Part shown: positions 37,177 through 46,209 of the stretch, in pieces
Numbering within the stretch: position 1 is the first letter of the stretch
Layout of the letters: the number at the start of each line of letters is the position of its first letter
Program-made: the position numbers and the translations under genes
NCBI RefSeq assembly: GCF_000252995.1
Contig: NC_015761.1
Coordinates: forward strand, 124,001-188,000
Origin: Salmonella bongori NCTC 12419
GTDB taxonomy: Bacteria; Pseudomonadota; Gammaproteobacteria; Enterobacterales; Enterobacteriaceae
Length of the DNA stretch: 64,000 nucleotides
Reading direction: 5' to 3'
Notes under the pieces: generated by a model
Told to the model about the DNA's origin: nothing
Seen by the model: the letters and a program-made list of their open reading frames with translations, nothing else
Databases searched by the model: none

Positions 37177-37326
37177 AGTGGATAATAAAAATATTGGGAA
37201 CATCATCGTATCTGGCTAACCCGATGATGTTCCCGACAAGAGATAACACATTAACGTTTATAAAGAATTTTTAAGGTGCATTGAAATTCTGTTGCATTAT
37301 TTTATCAGTCTTTGTTTTCATCGGTC
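37177..37326 (+). other. Spacer between first immunity gene and orphan toxin tip
   Basis: AT-rich sequence with an inverted repeat-like stretch (CATCATCG...CGATGATG, about 37201-37229). It carries no toxin N-terminal sequence and no ribosome binding site for the following tip. The 37201-37229 hairpin may act as a terminator for the toxin/immunity unit. Confidence 0.45.
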
Positions 37327-37692
37327 GCTCACTGGCTGGATACGTCGGTGACCAATAACGGCAACGGCGCGCCGATCCCGGCGCATATTGCCGATAAATT
37401 ATGTGGGCGGGAGTTCAAAAATTTTGATAATTTTCGAGAGGCGCTGTGGCTGGAGGTGAGTAAGGACCCGGTGTTAATGGAGCAGTTTTCGGAATTTAAC
37501 CAGATACGTATTAGTCATGGTTTTACACCTTTCGTACCCGATAAAGGACATTATGTTGGCCCTAAAGAAATTGTTAAGAAATTTCAGATACACCATTTTA
37601 TTTCTATTGAATATGGCGGTGGAGTATACAATATTGATAATTTACGAATTGTTACCCCCAAACTACATGATGAAATTCACTATAGGAGATAA
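37327..37692 (+). pseudogene. Orphan HNH DNase tip (second toxin cassette, no N-terminus)
   Basis: This is a C-terminal nuclease fragment without the Hcp or pyocin parts. Homology to the first toxin starts at about 37327 (HWLDTSVTN, then IPAHIADKLCGREFKNFDNF) and runs to the end. The only upstream start in frame is a TTG at 37312 without a ribosome binding site, so it is probably silent. The HNH motif is intact (FQIHHFISIEYGGGVYNIDN, then a His-x3-His ending HDEIHYRR). The middle segment (QIRISHGFTPFVPDKGHYVG) differs from the first toxin and probably sets immunity specificity. A 59-bp block (37430-37488) is identical to 36622-36680. Confidence 0.82.
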
Positions 37693-37694
37693 TT

Positions 37695-37979
37695 ATGTTT
37701 AAAGAAAAGCTTGAGGATTATTCTGAGGTGGAGTTTCTTGATTTTTTAGGCGGGTTGAGATCATCTTTGAAAGATGGCAAACCTTTGAAAGGTAAAGCGC
37801 TGGAAATATACTGGGATTCATTAGTAGATCATTTTGTTGAAATTACACAGCATCCGTCAGGGAGCGATCTTATTTTCTACCCTAAAAATCAGGGAGATGA
37901 TAAACCCGAAAATATTCTGAAAATCGTCAAAGAATGGAGACGCTCCTAGGGATTACCGTTGTTCAAAGATTCAGAATGA
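37695..37979 (+). pseudogene. Second colicin-type immunity gene, truncated by an amber codon
   Basis: Im-family protein (DYSEVEFLDFLGGL, then EITQHPSGSDLIFYPKNQGD) cognate to the orphan tip, with the same two-base spacing. Translation stops at TAG 37947-37949 after 84 residues (ending EWRRS). The next codons read GLPLFKDSE and a TGA at 37977-37979, exactly the tail of the first immunity protein, where the same position is CAG (Gln). A single C-to-T change therefore removed about ten residues. The conserved immunity core is present, so the short form might still fold; activity is unknown. Confidence 0.82.
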
Positions 37980-38389
37980 ATACTAAACAGAATTTGTCAC
38001 CTGAAAATCATCGCGTTGTCGCTAAGCAATGATTTTCGCGTCGAGGGGTGACGGTGAAGATCGCTGAGAGGATGATAAACAGTGTAAACAGAAAAGATGA
38101 GTAAATATTACCGTTCCCTCCTCCCCCAGTTTAGCCATTTTTACATTTTATGCAAAATAATGAATATTCATGCACATTTATGCATGTTGAATCGGTTCAA
38201 ATTTAATATTTTTTCGTTTCAATTCCGTTAAAACTACCGCTTTCGTAGTAAATTTAACATTTGTGCGTAGTTACAATTTTGAAACATAATTTCTGTGAAA
38301 TTGTTAAAATGTGCCGCCTTTACTGATTTCAATCAAAACCTGTATGGACAGAAGGTGAATACTTTGTTACTTTAGCGTCACAGACATGA
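37980..38389 (+). promoter_or_regulatory. pdhR upstream region, AT-rich with small palindromes
   Basis: The region is strongly AT-rich and noncoding. It contains a hairpin with GATTTTC...CGCG elements after the island (37995-38045), the palindrome ATGAATATTCAT (about 38160-38171) followed by TGCACATTTATGCATG, and multiple TTTTACA-like tracts. These resemble sites for dyad-binding regulators, but I cannot name one with confidence. The pdhR promoter should lie in the last 100 bases. Confidence 0.4.
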
Positions 38390-38406
38390 AATTGGTAAGA
38401 CCAATT
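38390..38406 (+). promoter_or_regulatory. PdhR operator
   Basis: AATTGGTAAGACCAATT is a perfect palindrome around AAG and fits the PdhR box ATTGGTNNNACCAAT exactly. It lies 32 bases before the pdhR ATG, as expected for autorepression of the pdhR-aceEF-lpd operon, relieved by pyruvate. Confidence 0.93.
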
Positions 38407-38438
38407 GACTTCGGGCAAATGGCTTAAGACAGGACATC

Positions 38439-39203
38439 ATGGCCTACAGCAAAATCCGCCAACCAAAACTCTCCGATGTGATCGAGCAACAGCTGGAGTT
38501 TTTGATTCTTGAGGGGACATTACGCCCCGGAGAAAAACTCCCACCGGAACGCGAACTGGCAAAACAGTTCGACGTCTCCCGCCCCTCCCTGCGCGAGGCG
38601 ATTCAACGTCTCGAAGCCAAGGGATTGTTGCTGCGTCGTCAGGGCGGCGGAACCTTTGTGCAGAGCAACTTGTGGCAGAGCTTTAGCGACCCGCTGGTGG
38701 AGCTGCTCTCCGATCATCCTGAATCCCAATTTGACCTGCTTGAGACGCGCCACGCGCTGGAAGGTATTGCCGCGTATTACGCCGCATTACGCAGCACCGA
38801 CGAAGACAAAGACCGTATTCGTGAGCTACACCATGCCATTGAACTGGCGCAAGAGTCCGGCGATCTGGATGCCGAGTCCGAAGCGGTACTTCAGTATCAA
38901 ATTGCCGTCACCGAAGCGGCGCACAACGTGGTGTTGCTTCATCTGCTAAGGTGTATGGAGCCAATGCTGGCGCAAAACGTGCGGCAGAACTTTGAATTGC
39001 TGTATGCGCGCCGTGAAATGCTACCGCTGGTGAGTACGCATCGTACCCGTATATTTGAAGCCATTATGGCCGGTAAACCGATCGATGCGCGTGAAGCTTC
39101 GCATCGTCATCTGGCGTTTATCGAAGAGATTATGTTGGACAGAAGCCGTGAGGAGAGCCGTCGTGAACGCGCCTTACGCCGTCTGGAACAACGCAAGAAT
39201 TAG
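38439..39203 (+). CDS. pdhR: Pyruvate-responsive repressor PdhR
   Basis: GntR/FadR-family regulator that represses the pyruvate dehydrogenase operon and respiratory genes when pyruvate is low. The 254 residues have an N-terminal winged helix ([20 protein letters not shown] and [17 protein letters not shown], about residues 25-63) and a C-terminal all-helical FCD ligand domain. It is the first gene of the pdhR-aceE-aceF-lpd operon and is preceded by its own operator. Confidence 0.97.
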   Translation: MAYSKIRQPKLSDVIEQQLEFLILEGTLRPGEKLPPERELAKQFDVSRPSLREAIQRLEAKGLLLRRQGGGTFVQSNLWQSFSDPLVELLSDHPESQFDLLETRHALEGIAAYYAALRSTDEDKDRIRELHHAIELAQESGDLDAESEAVLQYQIAVTEAAHNVVLLHLLRCMEPMLAQNVRQNFELLYARREMLPLVSTHRTRIFEAIMAGKPIDAREASHRHLAFIEEIMLDRSREESRRERALRRLEQRKN

Positions 39204-39276
39204 TTTTTTCTGGCAGAACGTTAACCAGAAGATGTTGTTAAAAAAGCGCAAAAATGTGCGCGGCAACTAAACGCAG

Positions 39277-39322
39277 AACCTGTCTTATTAAGCTTTCCGG
39301 TGAAAGCTTAATGGGACAGGTT
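39277..39322 (+). other. Long hairpin between pdhR and aceE
   Basis: AACCTGTC-TT-ATTAAGCTTT (39277-39296) pairs with AAAGCTTAAT-G-GGACAGGTT (39303-39322) around CCGGTG, with a small internal mismatch. The stem is nearly 20 bp, but no T-run follows. It is likely an mRNA processing or stability element that sets the pdhR to aceE ratio, or a partial attenuator. A smaller GCGC hairpin lies at 39246-39262. Confidence 0.7.
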
Positions 39323-39362
39323 CCAGATAACTCAACGTATTAGATAGATAAGGAATACCCCC

Positions 39363-42026
39363 ATGTCAGAACGTTTCCAAAATGACGTGGATCCGATCGA
39401 AACTCGCGACTGGCTACAGGCGATCGAATCGGTCATCCGTGAAGAAGGTGTTGAGCGTGCTCAGTATCTGATTGACCAGCTTCTTTCTGAAGCCCGTAAA
39501 GGCGGCGTGAAAGTCGCGGCAGGTACCGGGGTCAGCAATTACATCAACACGATTGCCGTTGAAGATGAACCGGAGTACCCGGGTAATCTGGAACTGGAGC
39601 GCCGTATTCGTTCAGCTATCCGCTGGAACGCCATCATGACCGTACTGCGTGCATCCAAAAAAGACCTTGATTTGGGGGGCCACATGGCGTCCTTCCAGTC
39701 TTCCGCGACGATCTATGAGGTTTGTTTTAACCATTTCTTCCGCGCGCGCAACGAACAGGATGGCGGCGACCTGGTATACTTCCAGGGCCACATTTCTCCG
39801 GGCATCTACGCTCGCGCCTTCGTGGAAGGCCGTCTGACGCAAGAACAGATGGACAACTTCCGTCAGGAAGTGCATGGCAATGGCCTCTCTTCCTATCCGC
39901 ACCCGAAACTGATGCCGGAATTCTGGCAGTTCCCGACCGTGTCGATGGGACTGGGTCCGATCGGCGCTATTTATCAGGCTAAGTTCCTGAAATATCTGGA
40001 ACACCGTGGCCTGAAAGATACGTCTAAACAGACGGTTTACGCTTTCCTGGGCGACGGCGAGATGGACGAGCCGGAATCCAAGGGCGCTATTACCATCGCG
40101 ACCCGTGAAAAACTGGACAACCTGGTCTTCGTTATCAACTGTAACCTGCAGCGTCTTGACGGCCCGGTCACCGGTAACGGCAAAATCGTTAACGAACTGG
40201 AAGGTATCTTCGAAGGTGCCGGCTGGAATGTCATTAAGGTGATGTGGGGTGGCCGTTGGGATGAGCTTCTGCGTAAAGACACCAGCGGTAAACTTATCCA
40301 GTTGATGAACGAAACCGTTGATGGTGACTACCAGACCTTCAAATCCAAAGACGGCGCTTACGTACGTGAGCACTTCTTCGGTAAATATCCGGAAACCGCC
40401 GCGCTGGTTGCAGACTGGACTGACGAGCAGATTTGGGCGCTGAACCGTGGTGGTCACGATCCGAAGAAAGTTTACGCTGCACTGAAAAAAGCGCAGGAAA
40501 CCAAAGGTAAAGCGACCGTTATCCTCGCCCATACCATCAAAGGTTACGGCATGGGTGACTCCGCCGAAGGGAAAAACATCGCCCACCAGGTGAAGAAAAT
40601 GAACATGGACGGTGTGCGTTACGTCCGCGATCGCTTCAACGTCCCGGTTGCAGATGCGGATATCGAAAAGCTGCCGTACATCACCTTCCCGGAAGGTTCT
40701 GAAGAGCATAAATATCTGCACGAACGCCGTCAGGCGCTGCACGGTTACCTGCCGAGCCGTCAGCCGAACTTCACTGAGAAGCTGGAACTACCGACCCTCG
40801 AAGATTTTGGTGCGCTGCTGGAAGAGCAAAGCAAAGAGATCTCCACCACTATCGCTTTCGTGCGTGCCCTGAACGTGATGCTGAAGAACAAGTCGATTAA
40901 AGACCGACTGGTTCCTATTATCGCCGACGAAGCCCGTACTTTCGGTATGGAAGGTCTGTTCCGTCAGATTGGTATCTACAGCCCGAACGGTCAACAGTAT
41001 ACCCCGCAGGATCGTGAGCAGGTTGCCTACTACAAAGAAGACGAGAAAGGCCAGATTCTGCAGGAAGGTATCAATGAACTGGGCGCAGGCGCATCCTGGC
41101 TGGCTGCGGCAACCTCGTACAGCACCAACAATCTGCCGATGATCCCGTTCTACATCTACTACTCCATGTTCGGGTTCCAGCGTATTGGCGACCTGTGCTG
41201 GGCTGCGGGTGACCAACAGGCGCGCGGCTTCCTGATCGGCGGAACTTCCGGTCGTACGACCCTGAACGGCGAAGGTTTGCAGCACGAAGATGGCCACAGC
41301 CACATTCAGTCGCTGACTATCCCGAACTGTATCTCTTACGATCCGGCGTATGCTTACGAAGTGGCCGTCATTATGCATGACGGTCTGGAGCGTATGTACG
41401 GTGAGAAACAAGAGAACATTTACTACTACATCACCACGCTGAACGAAAACTACCACATGCCAGCCATGCCGGCAGGCGCCGAGGAAGGTATCCGTAAAGG
41501 TATCTACAAACTCGACACTCTGGAAGGTAGCAAAGGTAAAGTTCAGCTGCTGGGATCTGGTTCTATTCTGCGTCACGTCCGTGAAGCCGCAGAGATCCTG
41601 GCGAAAGACTACGACGTAGGCTCTGACGTTTACAGCGTAACCTCCTTTACTGAACTGGCGCGCGATGGCCAGGATTGTGAGCGCTGGAACATGCTGCATC
41701 CGCTGGAAACCCCGCGCGTACCGTACATCACTCAGGTGATGAACGATGCCCCTGCGGTGGCGTCTACTGACTATATGAAACTGTTCGCTGAGCAGGTTCG
41801 TACTTACGTACCGGCGGATGATTACCGCGTACTGGGTACTGACGGTTTCGGCCGCTCTGACAGCCGTGAAAACCTGCGTCACCACTTCGAAGTGGATGCG
41901 TCCTACGTGGTGGTAGCGGCCCTGGGCGAACTGGCTAAACGTGGTGAAATCGATAAGAAAGTGGTGGCGGACGCGATCACCAAATTCAACATCGATGCAG
42001 ATAAAGTTAATCCGCGTCTGGCATAA
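39363..42026 (+). CDS. aceE: Pyruvate dehydrogenase E1 component AceE
   Basis: Homodimeric thiamine-diphosphate enzyme that decarboxylates pyruvate and acetylates the lipoyl domains of AceF. The 887 residues equal the standard length. The ThDP motif is [10 protein letters not shown], ending with NCNLQRLDG in the N-terminal third (about residues 229-265). The conserved [13 protein letters not shown] and [11 protein letters not shown] segments lie in the transketolase-like middle region. The lead to aceF is 14 bases, so both are co-translated from the same message. Confidence 0.98.
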   Translation: MSERFQNDVDPIETRDWLQAIESVIREEGVERAQYLIDQLLSEARKGGVKVAAGTGVSNYINTIAVEDEPEYPGNLELERRIRSAIRWNAIMTVLRASKKDLDLGGHMASFQSSATIYEVCFNHFFRARNEQDGGDLVYFQGHISPGIYARAFVEGRLTQEQMDNFRQEVHGNGLSSYPHPKLMPEFWQFPTVSMGLGPIGAIYQAKFLKYLEHRGLKDTSKQTVYAFLGDGEMDEPESKGAITIATREKLDNLVFVINCNLQRLDGPVTGNGKIVNELEGIFEGAGWNVIKVMWGGRWDELLRKDTSGKLIQLMNETVDGDYQTFKSKDGAYVREHFFGKYPETAALVADWTDEQIWALNRGGHDPKKVYAALKKAQETKGKATVILAHTIKGYGMGDSAEGKNIAHQVKKMNMDGVRYVRDRFNVPVADADIEKLPYITFPEGSEEHKYLHERRQALHGYLPSRQPNFTEKLELPTLEDFGALLEEQSKEISTTIAFVRALNVMLKNKSIKDRLVPIIADEARTFGMEGLFRQIGIYSPNGQQYTPQDREQVAYYKEDEKGQILQEGINELGAGASWLAAATSYSTNNLPMIPFYIYYSMFGFQRIGDLCWAAGDQQARGFLIGGTSGRTTLNGEGLQHEDGHSHIQSLTIPNCISYDPAYAYEVAVIMHDGLERMYGEKQENIYYYITTLNENYHMPAMPAGAEEGIRKGIYKLDTLEGSKGKVQLLGSGSILRHVREAAEILAKDYDVGSDVYSVTSFTELARDGQDCERWNMLHPLETPRVPYITQVMNDAPAVASTDYMKLFAEQVRTYVPADDYRVLGTDGFGRSDSRENLRHHFEVDASYVVVAALGELAKRGEIDKKVVADAITKFNIDADKVNPRLA

Positions 42027-42040
42027 GAGGTAAAAAAATA

Positions 42041-43930
42041 ATGGCTATCGAAATCAAGGTACCGGACATCGGGGCAGATGAAGTTGAAATCACCGAGATC
42101 CTGGTCAACGTAGGCGACAAGGTTGAAGCTGAACAGTCGCTGATCACCGTAGAAGGCGATAAAGCCTCTATGGAAGTCCCGTCGCCGCAGGCTGGTATCG
42201 TTAAAGAGATTAAAGTCTCTGTTGGCGATAAAACCGAGACTGGCAAACTGATTATGATTTTCGATTCCGCCGACGGTGCAGCTGACGCTGCGCCGGCTCC
42301 GGCAGAAGAGAAGAAAGAAGCGCCGGCAGCGGCACCGGCGTCTGCGGCGGCAAAAGACGTTCACGTGCCGGATATCGGCAGCGACGAAGTTGAAGTCACT
42401 GAGATTATGGTCAAAGTGGGCGATACCGTTGAGGCTGAACAGTCGCTGATCACCGTCGAAGGCGATAAAGCGTCGATGGAAGTCCCGGCGCCGTTTGCGG
42501 GCACCGTCAAAGAGATCAAAATCAACACCGGCGATAAAGTGTCTACCGGCTCGCTGATCATGGTCTTCGACGTAGCGGGCGAAGCAGGCGCTGCGGCACC
42601 GGCTGCGGCGAAGGCCGAAGCAGCGCCGGCGGCAGCCCCGGCAGCCACTGGCGCGAAAGACGTCAACGTTCCCGATATCGGCGGCGATGAAGTTGAAGTC
42701 ACCGAAGTCATGGTGAAAGTCGGCGATAAAGTGGAAGCTGAACAGTCGCTGATCACCGTGGAAGGTGATAAGGCGTCAATGGAAGTGCCGGCGCCGTTCG
42801 CAGGCACCGTAAAAGAGATCAAAATCAATACCGGCGATAAAGTAAAAACTGGCTCGCTGATTATGGTCTTTGAAGTGGAAGGCGCAGCGCCTGCCGCCGC
42901 TCCGGCTAAGCAGGAAGCCGCCGCTCCGGCGCCAGCTGCGAAAGCTGAGCAGCCTGCAGCGGCCCCGGTTGCCAAAGCGGAAGGTAAATCTGAGTTTGCT
43001 GAAAATGACGCTTACGTTCATGCCACTCCGCTGATCCGCCGCCTGGCGCGCGAGTTCGGCGTTAACCTGGCGAAAGTGAAAGGCACCGGTCGTAAAGGTC
43101 GTATCCTGCGTGAAGACGTTCAGGCTTACGTGAAAGACGCGATTAAGCGTGCGGAATCTGCACCAGCGGCTGCTGGCGGTGGTATCCCGGGCATGTTGCC
43201 GTGGCCGAAAGTCGACTTCAGCAAGTTTGGTGAAGTCGAAGAAGTAGAGCTGGGTCGTATCCAGAAAATCTCTGGTGCTAACCTGAGCCGTAACTGGGTG
43301 ATGATCCCGCACGTTACCCACTTCGACAAAACCGATATCACCGATCTGGAAGCATTCCGTAAACAGCAGAACGCTGAAGCTGAGAAGCGCAAACTGGATG
43401 TGAAATACACCCCAGTGGTCTTCATCATGAAAGCGGTTGCCGCTGCACTGGAACAGATGCCGCGCTTCAACAGCTCTCTGTCCGAAGACGGTCAGCGTCT
43501 GACGCTGAAGAAATACATCAACATCGGCGTCGCGGTGGATACACCGAATGGTCTGGTCGTTCCGGTATTCAAAGACGTGAACAAGAAGAGTGTTACTGAG
43601 CTGTCTCGCGAACTGACCACCATCTCCAAAAAAGCGCGTGACGGTAAGCTGACTGCTGGCGAGATGCAGGGCGGTTGCTTTACTATCTCCAGCATCGGCG
43701 GCCTGGGCACCACCCACTTTGCGCCGATTGTGAACGCACCTGAAGTCGCTATCCTTGGCGTGTCCAAGTCGGCGATGGAACCGGTGTGGAACGGTAAAGA
43801 GTTTGTACCGCGTCTGATGATGCCTATCTCTCTTTCCTTCGACCACCGTGTAATCGACGGTGCTGATGGTGCACGTTTCATTACCATCATTAATAACATG
43901 CTGTCTGACATTCGCCGTCTGGTGATGTAA
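42041..43930 (+). CDS. aceF: Dihydrolipoyl acetyltransferase AceF (PDH E2)
   Basis: Core of the pyruvate dehydrogenase complex. Three tandem lipoyl domains, each with [11 protein letters not shown] around the lipoylated Lys (near residues 41, 144 and 245), are joined by flexible Ala/Pro linkers. A peripheral subunit-binding domain ([30 protein letters not shown]) and a catalytic domain with the C-terminal [15 protein letters not shown] (active-site His) follow. The 629 residues are full length. The three lipoyl modules are near-identical at the DNA level and could recombine. Confidence 0.98.
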   Translation: MAIEIKVPDIGADEVEITEILVNVGDKVEAEQSLITVEGDKASMEVPSPQAGIVKEIKVSVGDKTETGKLIMIFDSADGAADAAPAPAEEKKEAPAAAPASAAAKDVHVPDIGSDEVEVTEIMVKVGDTVEAEQSLITVEGDKASMEVPAPFAGTVKEIKINTGDKVSTGSLIMVFDVAGEAGAAAPAAAKAEAAPAAAPAATGAKDVNVPDIGGDEVEVTEVMVKVGDKVEAEQSLITVEGDKASMEVPAPFAGTVKEIKINTGDKVKTGSLIMVFEVEGAAPAAAPAKQEAAAPAPAAKAEQPAAAPVAKAEGKSEFAENDAYVHATPLIRRLAREFGVNLAKVKGTGRKGRILREDVQAYVKDAIKRAESAPAAAGGGIPGMLPWPKVDFSKFGEVEEVELGRIQKISGANLSRNWVMIPHVTHFDKTDITDLEAFRKQQNAEAEKRKLDVKYTPVVFIMKAVAAALEQMPRFNSSLSEDGQRLTLKKYINIGVAVDTPNGLVVPVFKDVNKKSVTELSRELTTISKKARDGKLTAGEMQGGCFTISSIGGLGTTHFAPIVNAPEVAILGVSKSAMEPVWNGKEFVPRLMMPISLSFDHRVIDGADGARFITIINNMLSDIRRLVM

Positions 43931-43933
43931 GTC

Positions 43934-43962
43934 AAAAAGCCGGCCTGACGGCCGGCTTTTTT
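43934..43962 (+). terminator. Intrinsic terminator after aceF
   Basis: AAAAAGCCGGC and GCCGGCTTTTTT form a strong stem around CTGACG and end in a T-run. It separates aceF from lpd, which then has its own promoter as well as read-through. Confidence 0.92.
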
Positions 43963-44028
43963 CTGATAATCTCATGAAGTTTGTGAGGTTATTAGCGAAA
44001 GCGATAATTCGTGATCCGTTTGTTGTTT

Positions 44029-44054
44029 CAAAATTGTTAACAATTTTGTAAGAT
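44029..44054 (+). promoter_or_regulatory. lpd promoter region with 20-bp palindrome and ArcA-like repeat
   Basis: CAAAATTGTTAACAATTTTG (44029-44048) is a perfect 20-bp palindrome. A TAAGAT -10 candidate follows directly (44049-44054), and a weak TTGTTT sits just before it (44023-44028). TGTTA (44036) and TGTAA (44047) form a direct repeat 11 bp apart, the spacing of ArcA sites. lpd is repressed by ArcA in E. coli, which fits. Confidence 0.6.
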
Positions 44055-44131
44055 ACGGGCGGATAGAACGACCCGGTGGATGATGGGCGATCAAGTACCC
44101 CGGACCGCCGGATACAAATAAAGAGGTCATG

Positions 44132-45556
44132 ATGAGTACTGAAATCAAAACTCAGGTCGTGGTACTTGGGGCGGGCCCGGCAGGCTACTCTGCTGCTTTC
44201 CGTTGCGCTGATTTAGGTCTGGAAACCGTAATTGTAGAACGTTACAACACCCTCGGCGGTGTTTGTCTGAACGTCGGCTGTATCCCTTCTAAAGCTCTGC
44301 TGCACGTAGCGAAAGTTATTGAAGAAGCCAAAGCGCTGGCTGAACACGGTATCGTCTTCGGTGAGCCGAAAACGGATATCGACAAAATTCGTACCTGGAA
44401 AGAAAAAGTGATCACTCAACTGACCGGCGGTCTGGCGGGTATGGCCAAAGGCCGTAAGGTGAAAGTGGTTAACGGTCTGGGTAAATTCACCGGGGCGAAC
44501 ACCCTGGAAGTTGAAGGCGAAAACGGCAAGACCGTGATTAACTTCGACAATGCGATCATTGCGGCGGGCTCTCGTCCGATCCAACTGCCGTTTATTCCGC
44601 ATGAAGATCCGCGTATCTGGGACTCTACAGACGCGCTGGAGCTGAAAGAAGTGCCGAAACGCCTGCTGGTCATGGGCGGTGGCATTATTGGTCTGGAAAT
44701 GGGGACCGTGTACCATGCGCTGGGGTCAGAAATTGACGTGGTTGAAATGTTCGACCAGGTTATCCCGGCTGCCGATAAAGACATCGTGAAAGTCTTCACC
44801 AAACGCATCAGCAAGAAATTCAACCTGATGCTGGAAACGAAAGTGACTGCCGTTGAAGCGAAAGAAGACGGTATCTACGTTTCCATGGAAGGCAAAAAAG
44901 CACCGTCTGAAGCGAAACGCTACGACGCTGTGCTGGTGGCTATCGGCCGTGTGCCGAACGGTAAAAACCTCGATGCGGGTAAAGCGGGCGTGGAAGTTGA
45001 TGACCGTGGCTTCATCCGCGTAGACAAACAGCTACGTACCAACGTACCGCACATCTTCGCTATCGGTGATATCGTCGGTCAGCCGATGCTGGCGCACAAA
45101 GGGGTTCACGAAGGTCACGTTGCCGCTGAAGTTATCGCTGGTCAAAAACACTACTTTGATCCGAAAGTGATTCCGTCCATCGCCTACACTGAACCCGAAG
45201 TAGCATGGGTAGGTTTGACCGAGAAAGAAGCAAAAGAAAAAGGCATCAGCTATGAAACCGCCACCTTCCCGTGGGCAGCTTCTGGCCGTGCTATTGCTTC
45301 CGACTGCGCAGACGGTATGACTAAACTGATTTTCGACAAAGAATCTCACCGTGTTATCGGTGGTGCGATTGTCGGTACCAACGGCGGCGAGCTGCTGGGT
45401 GAAATCGGTCTGGCGATCGAAATGGGCTGTGATGCGGAAGACATCGCGTTGACCATTCATGCCCACCCGACCCTGCATGAGTCCGTGGGCCTGGCGGCGG
45501 AAATCTTTGAAGGTAGCATCACTGATCTGCCTAACCCGAAAGCGAAGAAGAAATGA
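44132..45556 (+). CDS. lpd: Dihydrolipoamide dehydrogenase Lpd (E3)
   Basis: FAD flavoenzyme that reoxidises dihydrolipoamide; shared by pyruvate dehydrogenase, 2-oxoglutarate dehydrogenase and the glycine cleavage system. I start it at the second of two adjacent ATGs (474 residues, MSTEIKTQVVVLGAG). It has the FAD-binding VVVLGAGPAGYSAAF, the redox disulfide GGVCLNVGCIPSKALL, the NAD-binding LLVMGGGIIGLEMG and the C-terminal HAHPTLHES containing the active-site His. It has its own promoter besides read-through from aceF. Confidence 0.98.
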   Translation: MSTEIKTQVVVLGAGPAGYSAAFRCADLGLETVIVERYNTLGGVCLNVGCIPSKALLHVAKVIEEAKALAEHGIVFGEPKTDIDKIRTWKEKVITQLTGGLAGMAKGRKVKVVNGLGKFTGANTLEVEGENGKTVINFDNAIIAAGSRPIQLPFIPHEDPRIWDSTDALELKEVPKRLLVMGGGIIGLEMGTVYHALGSEIDVVEMFDQVIPAADKDIVKVFTKRISKKFNLMLETKVTAVEAKEDGIYVSMEGKKAPSEAKRYDAVLVAIGRVPNGKNLDAGKAGVEVDDRGFIRVDKQLRTNVPHIFAIGDIVGQPMLAHKGVHEGHVAAEVIAGQKHYFDPKVIPSIAYTEPEVAWVGLTEKEAKEKGISYETATFPWAASGRAIASDCADGMTKLIFDKESHRVIGGAIVGTNGGELLGEIGLAIEMGCDAEDIALTIHAHPTLHESVGLAAEIFEGSITDLPNPKAKKK

Positions 45557-45572
45557 TTTTCTGAGGGTGACA

Positions 45573-45619
45573 ATACCGGGCGGGCGTAGTCTGGATAAGA
45601 CGTCAGTCGCCCTCCGGCA
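45573..45619. repeat. Degenerate REP-like element after lpd
   Basis: ACCGGGCGGGCGTAGTCTGGATAAGACG followed by GTCGCCCTCCGGC resembles a degenerate REP unit and can fold into an imperfect hairpin between the lpd stop and its terminator. Confidence 0.4.
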
Positions 45620-45635
45620 ATGCGCCATCCAGTGC

Positions 45636-45662
45636 AAAAAGCGGCTTTGCAGCCGCTTTTTT
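45636..45662 (+). terminator. Intrinsic terminator after lpd
   Basis: AAAAAGCGGCT and AGCCGCTTTTTT pair around TTGC and end in a T-run. The rest of the gap to 45888 is AT-rich and holds the promoter of the small secreted protein gene, with no other clear element. Confidence 0.92.
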
Positions 45663-45888
45663 ATGTCTGATAACCCAGATATGTCAAATGATGACCAACG
45701 TTAACGAAACGACAGAATTTATCTCTTCGGTAGTGATGCGTTTTGATACTTCAGGCCTTCAGTCGGATGTTTTGCGGCTATTCTCAAACAACTAATTGTT
45801 TCATAAGAAATACCTTTCCTTATTTTGTCATCACCTGGAAATTAGTAACTGTATAAAATAATAGTGAGCTAATTATGAGGTTTGATAT

Positions 45889-46173
45889 ATGAAACTTTTT
45901 CTGACGACAGCAGCGCTAACCGCGACGTTACTTTCTGGCATGGCATTCGCCAGCGATCCCGTCATCCCCTGGGCGACTAACAGCGGCGGTACGGAAAGTA
46001 CGCATATTGCGGCAATGGGCGAGGATTTGAATGCGCAGCATCAGCAGATCACCCACACGCGTGAAGGGGTATGGGCGGCTAACTCCGGCAGTATTCAGGC
46101 TGATGAAGCCGCGTTGACCAGCAACAAGCCGCTGGTGCAGGGGCACCCGGAATTAATGCCGCATCAGGGCTAA
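45889..46173 (+). CDS. Small secreted/periplasmic protein of unknown function
   Basis: The 94-residue protein begins with a clear Sec signal peptide (MKLFLTTAALTATLLSGMAFA, likely cut after AFA), leaving about 73 residues. The mature part contains two similar segments, PWATNSGGTES and VWAANSGSIQA, and ends with HPELMPHQG; it has no cysteines or membrane segment. I do not recognise its function. It is a single-gene unit between the lpd terminator and the convergent hairpin at 46181-46200. It is absent from E. coli K-12 as I recall. Confidence 0.78.
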   Translation: MKLFLTTAALTATLLSGMAFASDPVIPWATNSGGTESTHIAAMGEDLNAQHQQITHTREGVWAANSGSIQADEAALTSNKPLVQGHPELMPHQG

Positions 46174-46180
46174 TGATCAG

Positions 46181-46200
46181 GCCTGGCGATAACGCCAGGC
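46181..46200. terminator. Convergent hairpin
   Basis: GCCTGGCG and CGCCAGGC form a perfect 8-bp stem around ATAA, between the small secreted protein and the minus-strand DUF2950 gene. It is likely a bidirectional terminator or transcript stabiliser, though the T-tract is poor. Confidence 0.65.
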
Positions 46201-46209
46201 GCTTACGGG

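Noticed and set aside
37312..37692. Orphan DNase tip as an independent expressed gene
   Set aside because: The only start in frame is a TTG without a ribosome binding site, and homology to the toxin begins inside a longer protein. It is better read as a silent cassette.
39612..40742. Long minus-strand open frame (376 codons) opposite aceE
   Set aside because: It lies antisense to a highly conserved gene, has no recognisable motif and is explained by the codon bias of aceE. Similar shadows occur opposite aceF (42776-43975) and several mur genes.
42041..42890. Regular repeats suggestive of a tandem array
   Set aside because: They encode the three lipoyl domains of AceF. They are about 300 bases apart and are not CRISPR repeats. 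No CRISPR array was seen in the window.
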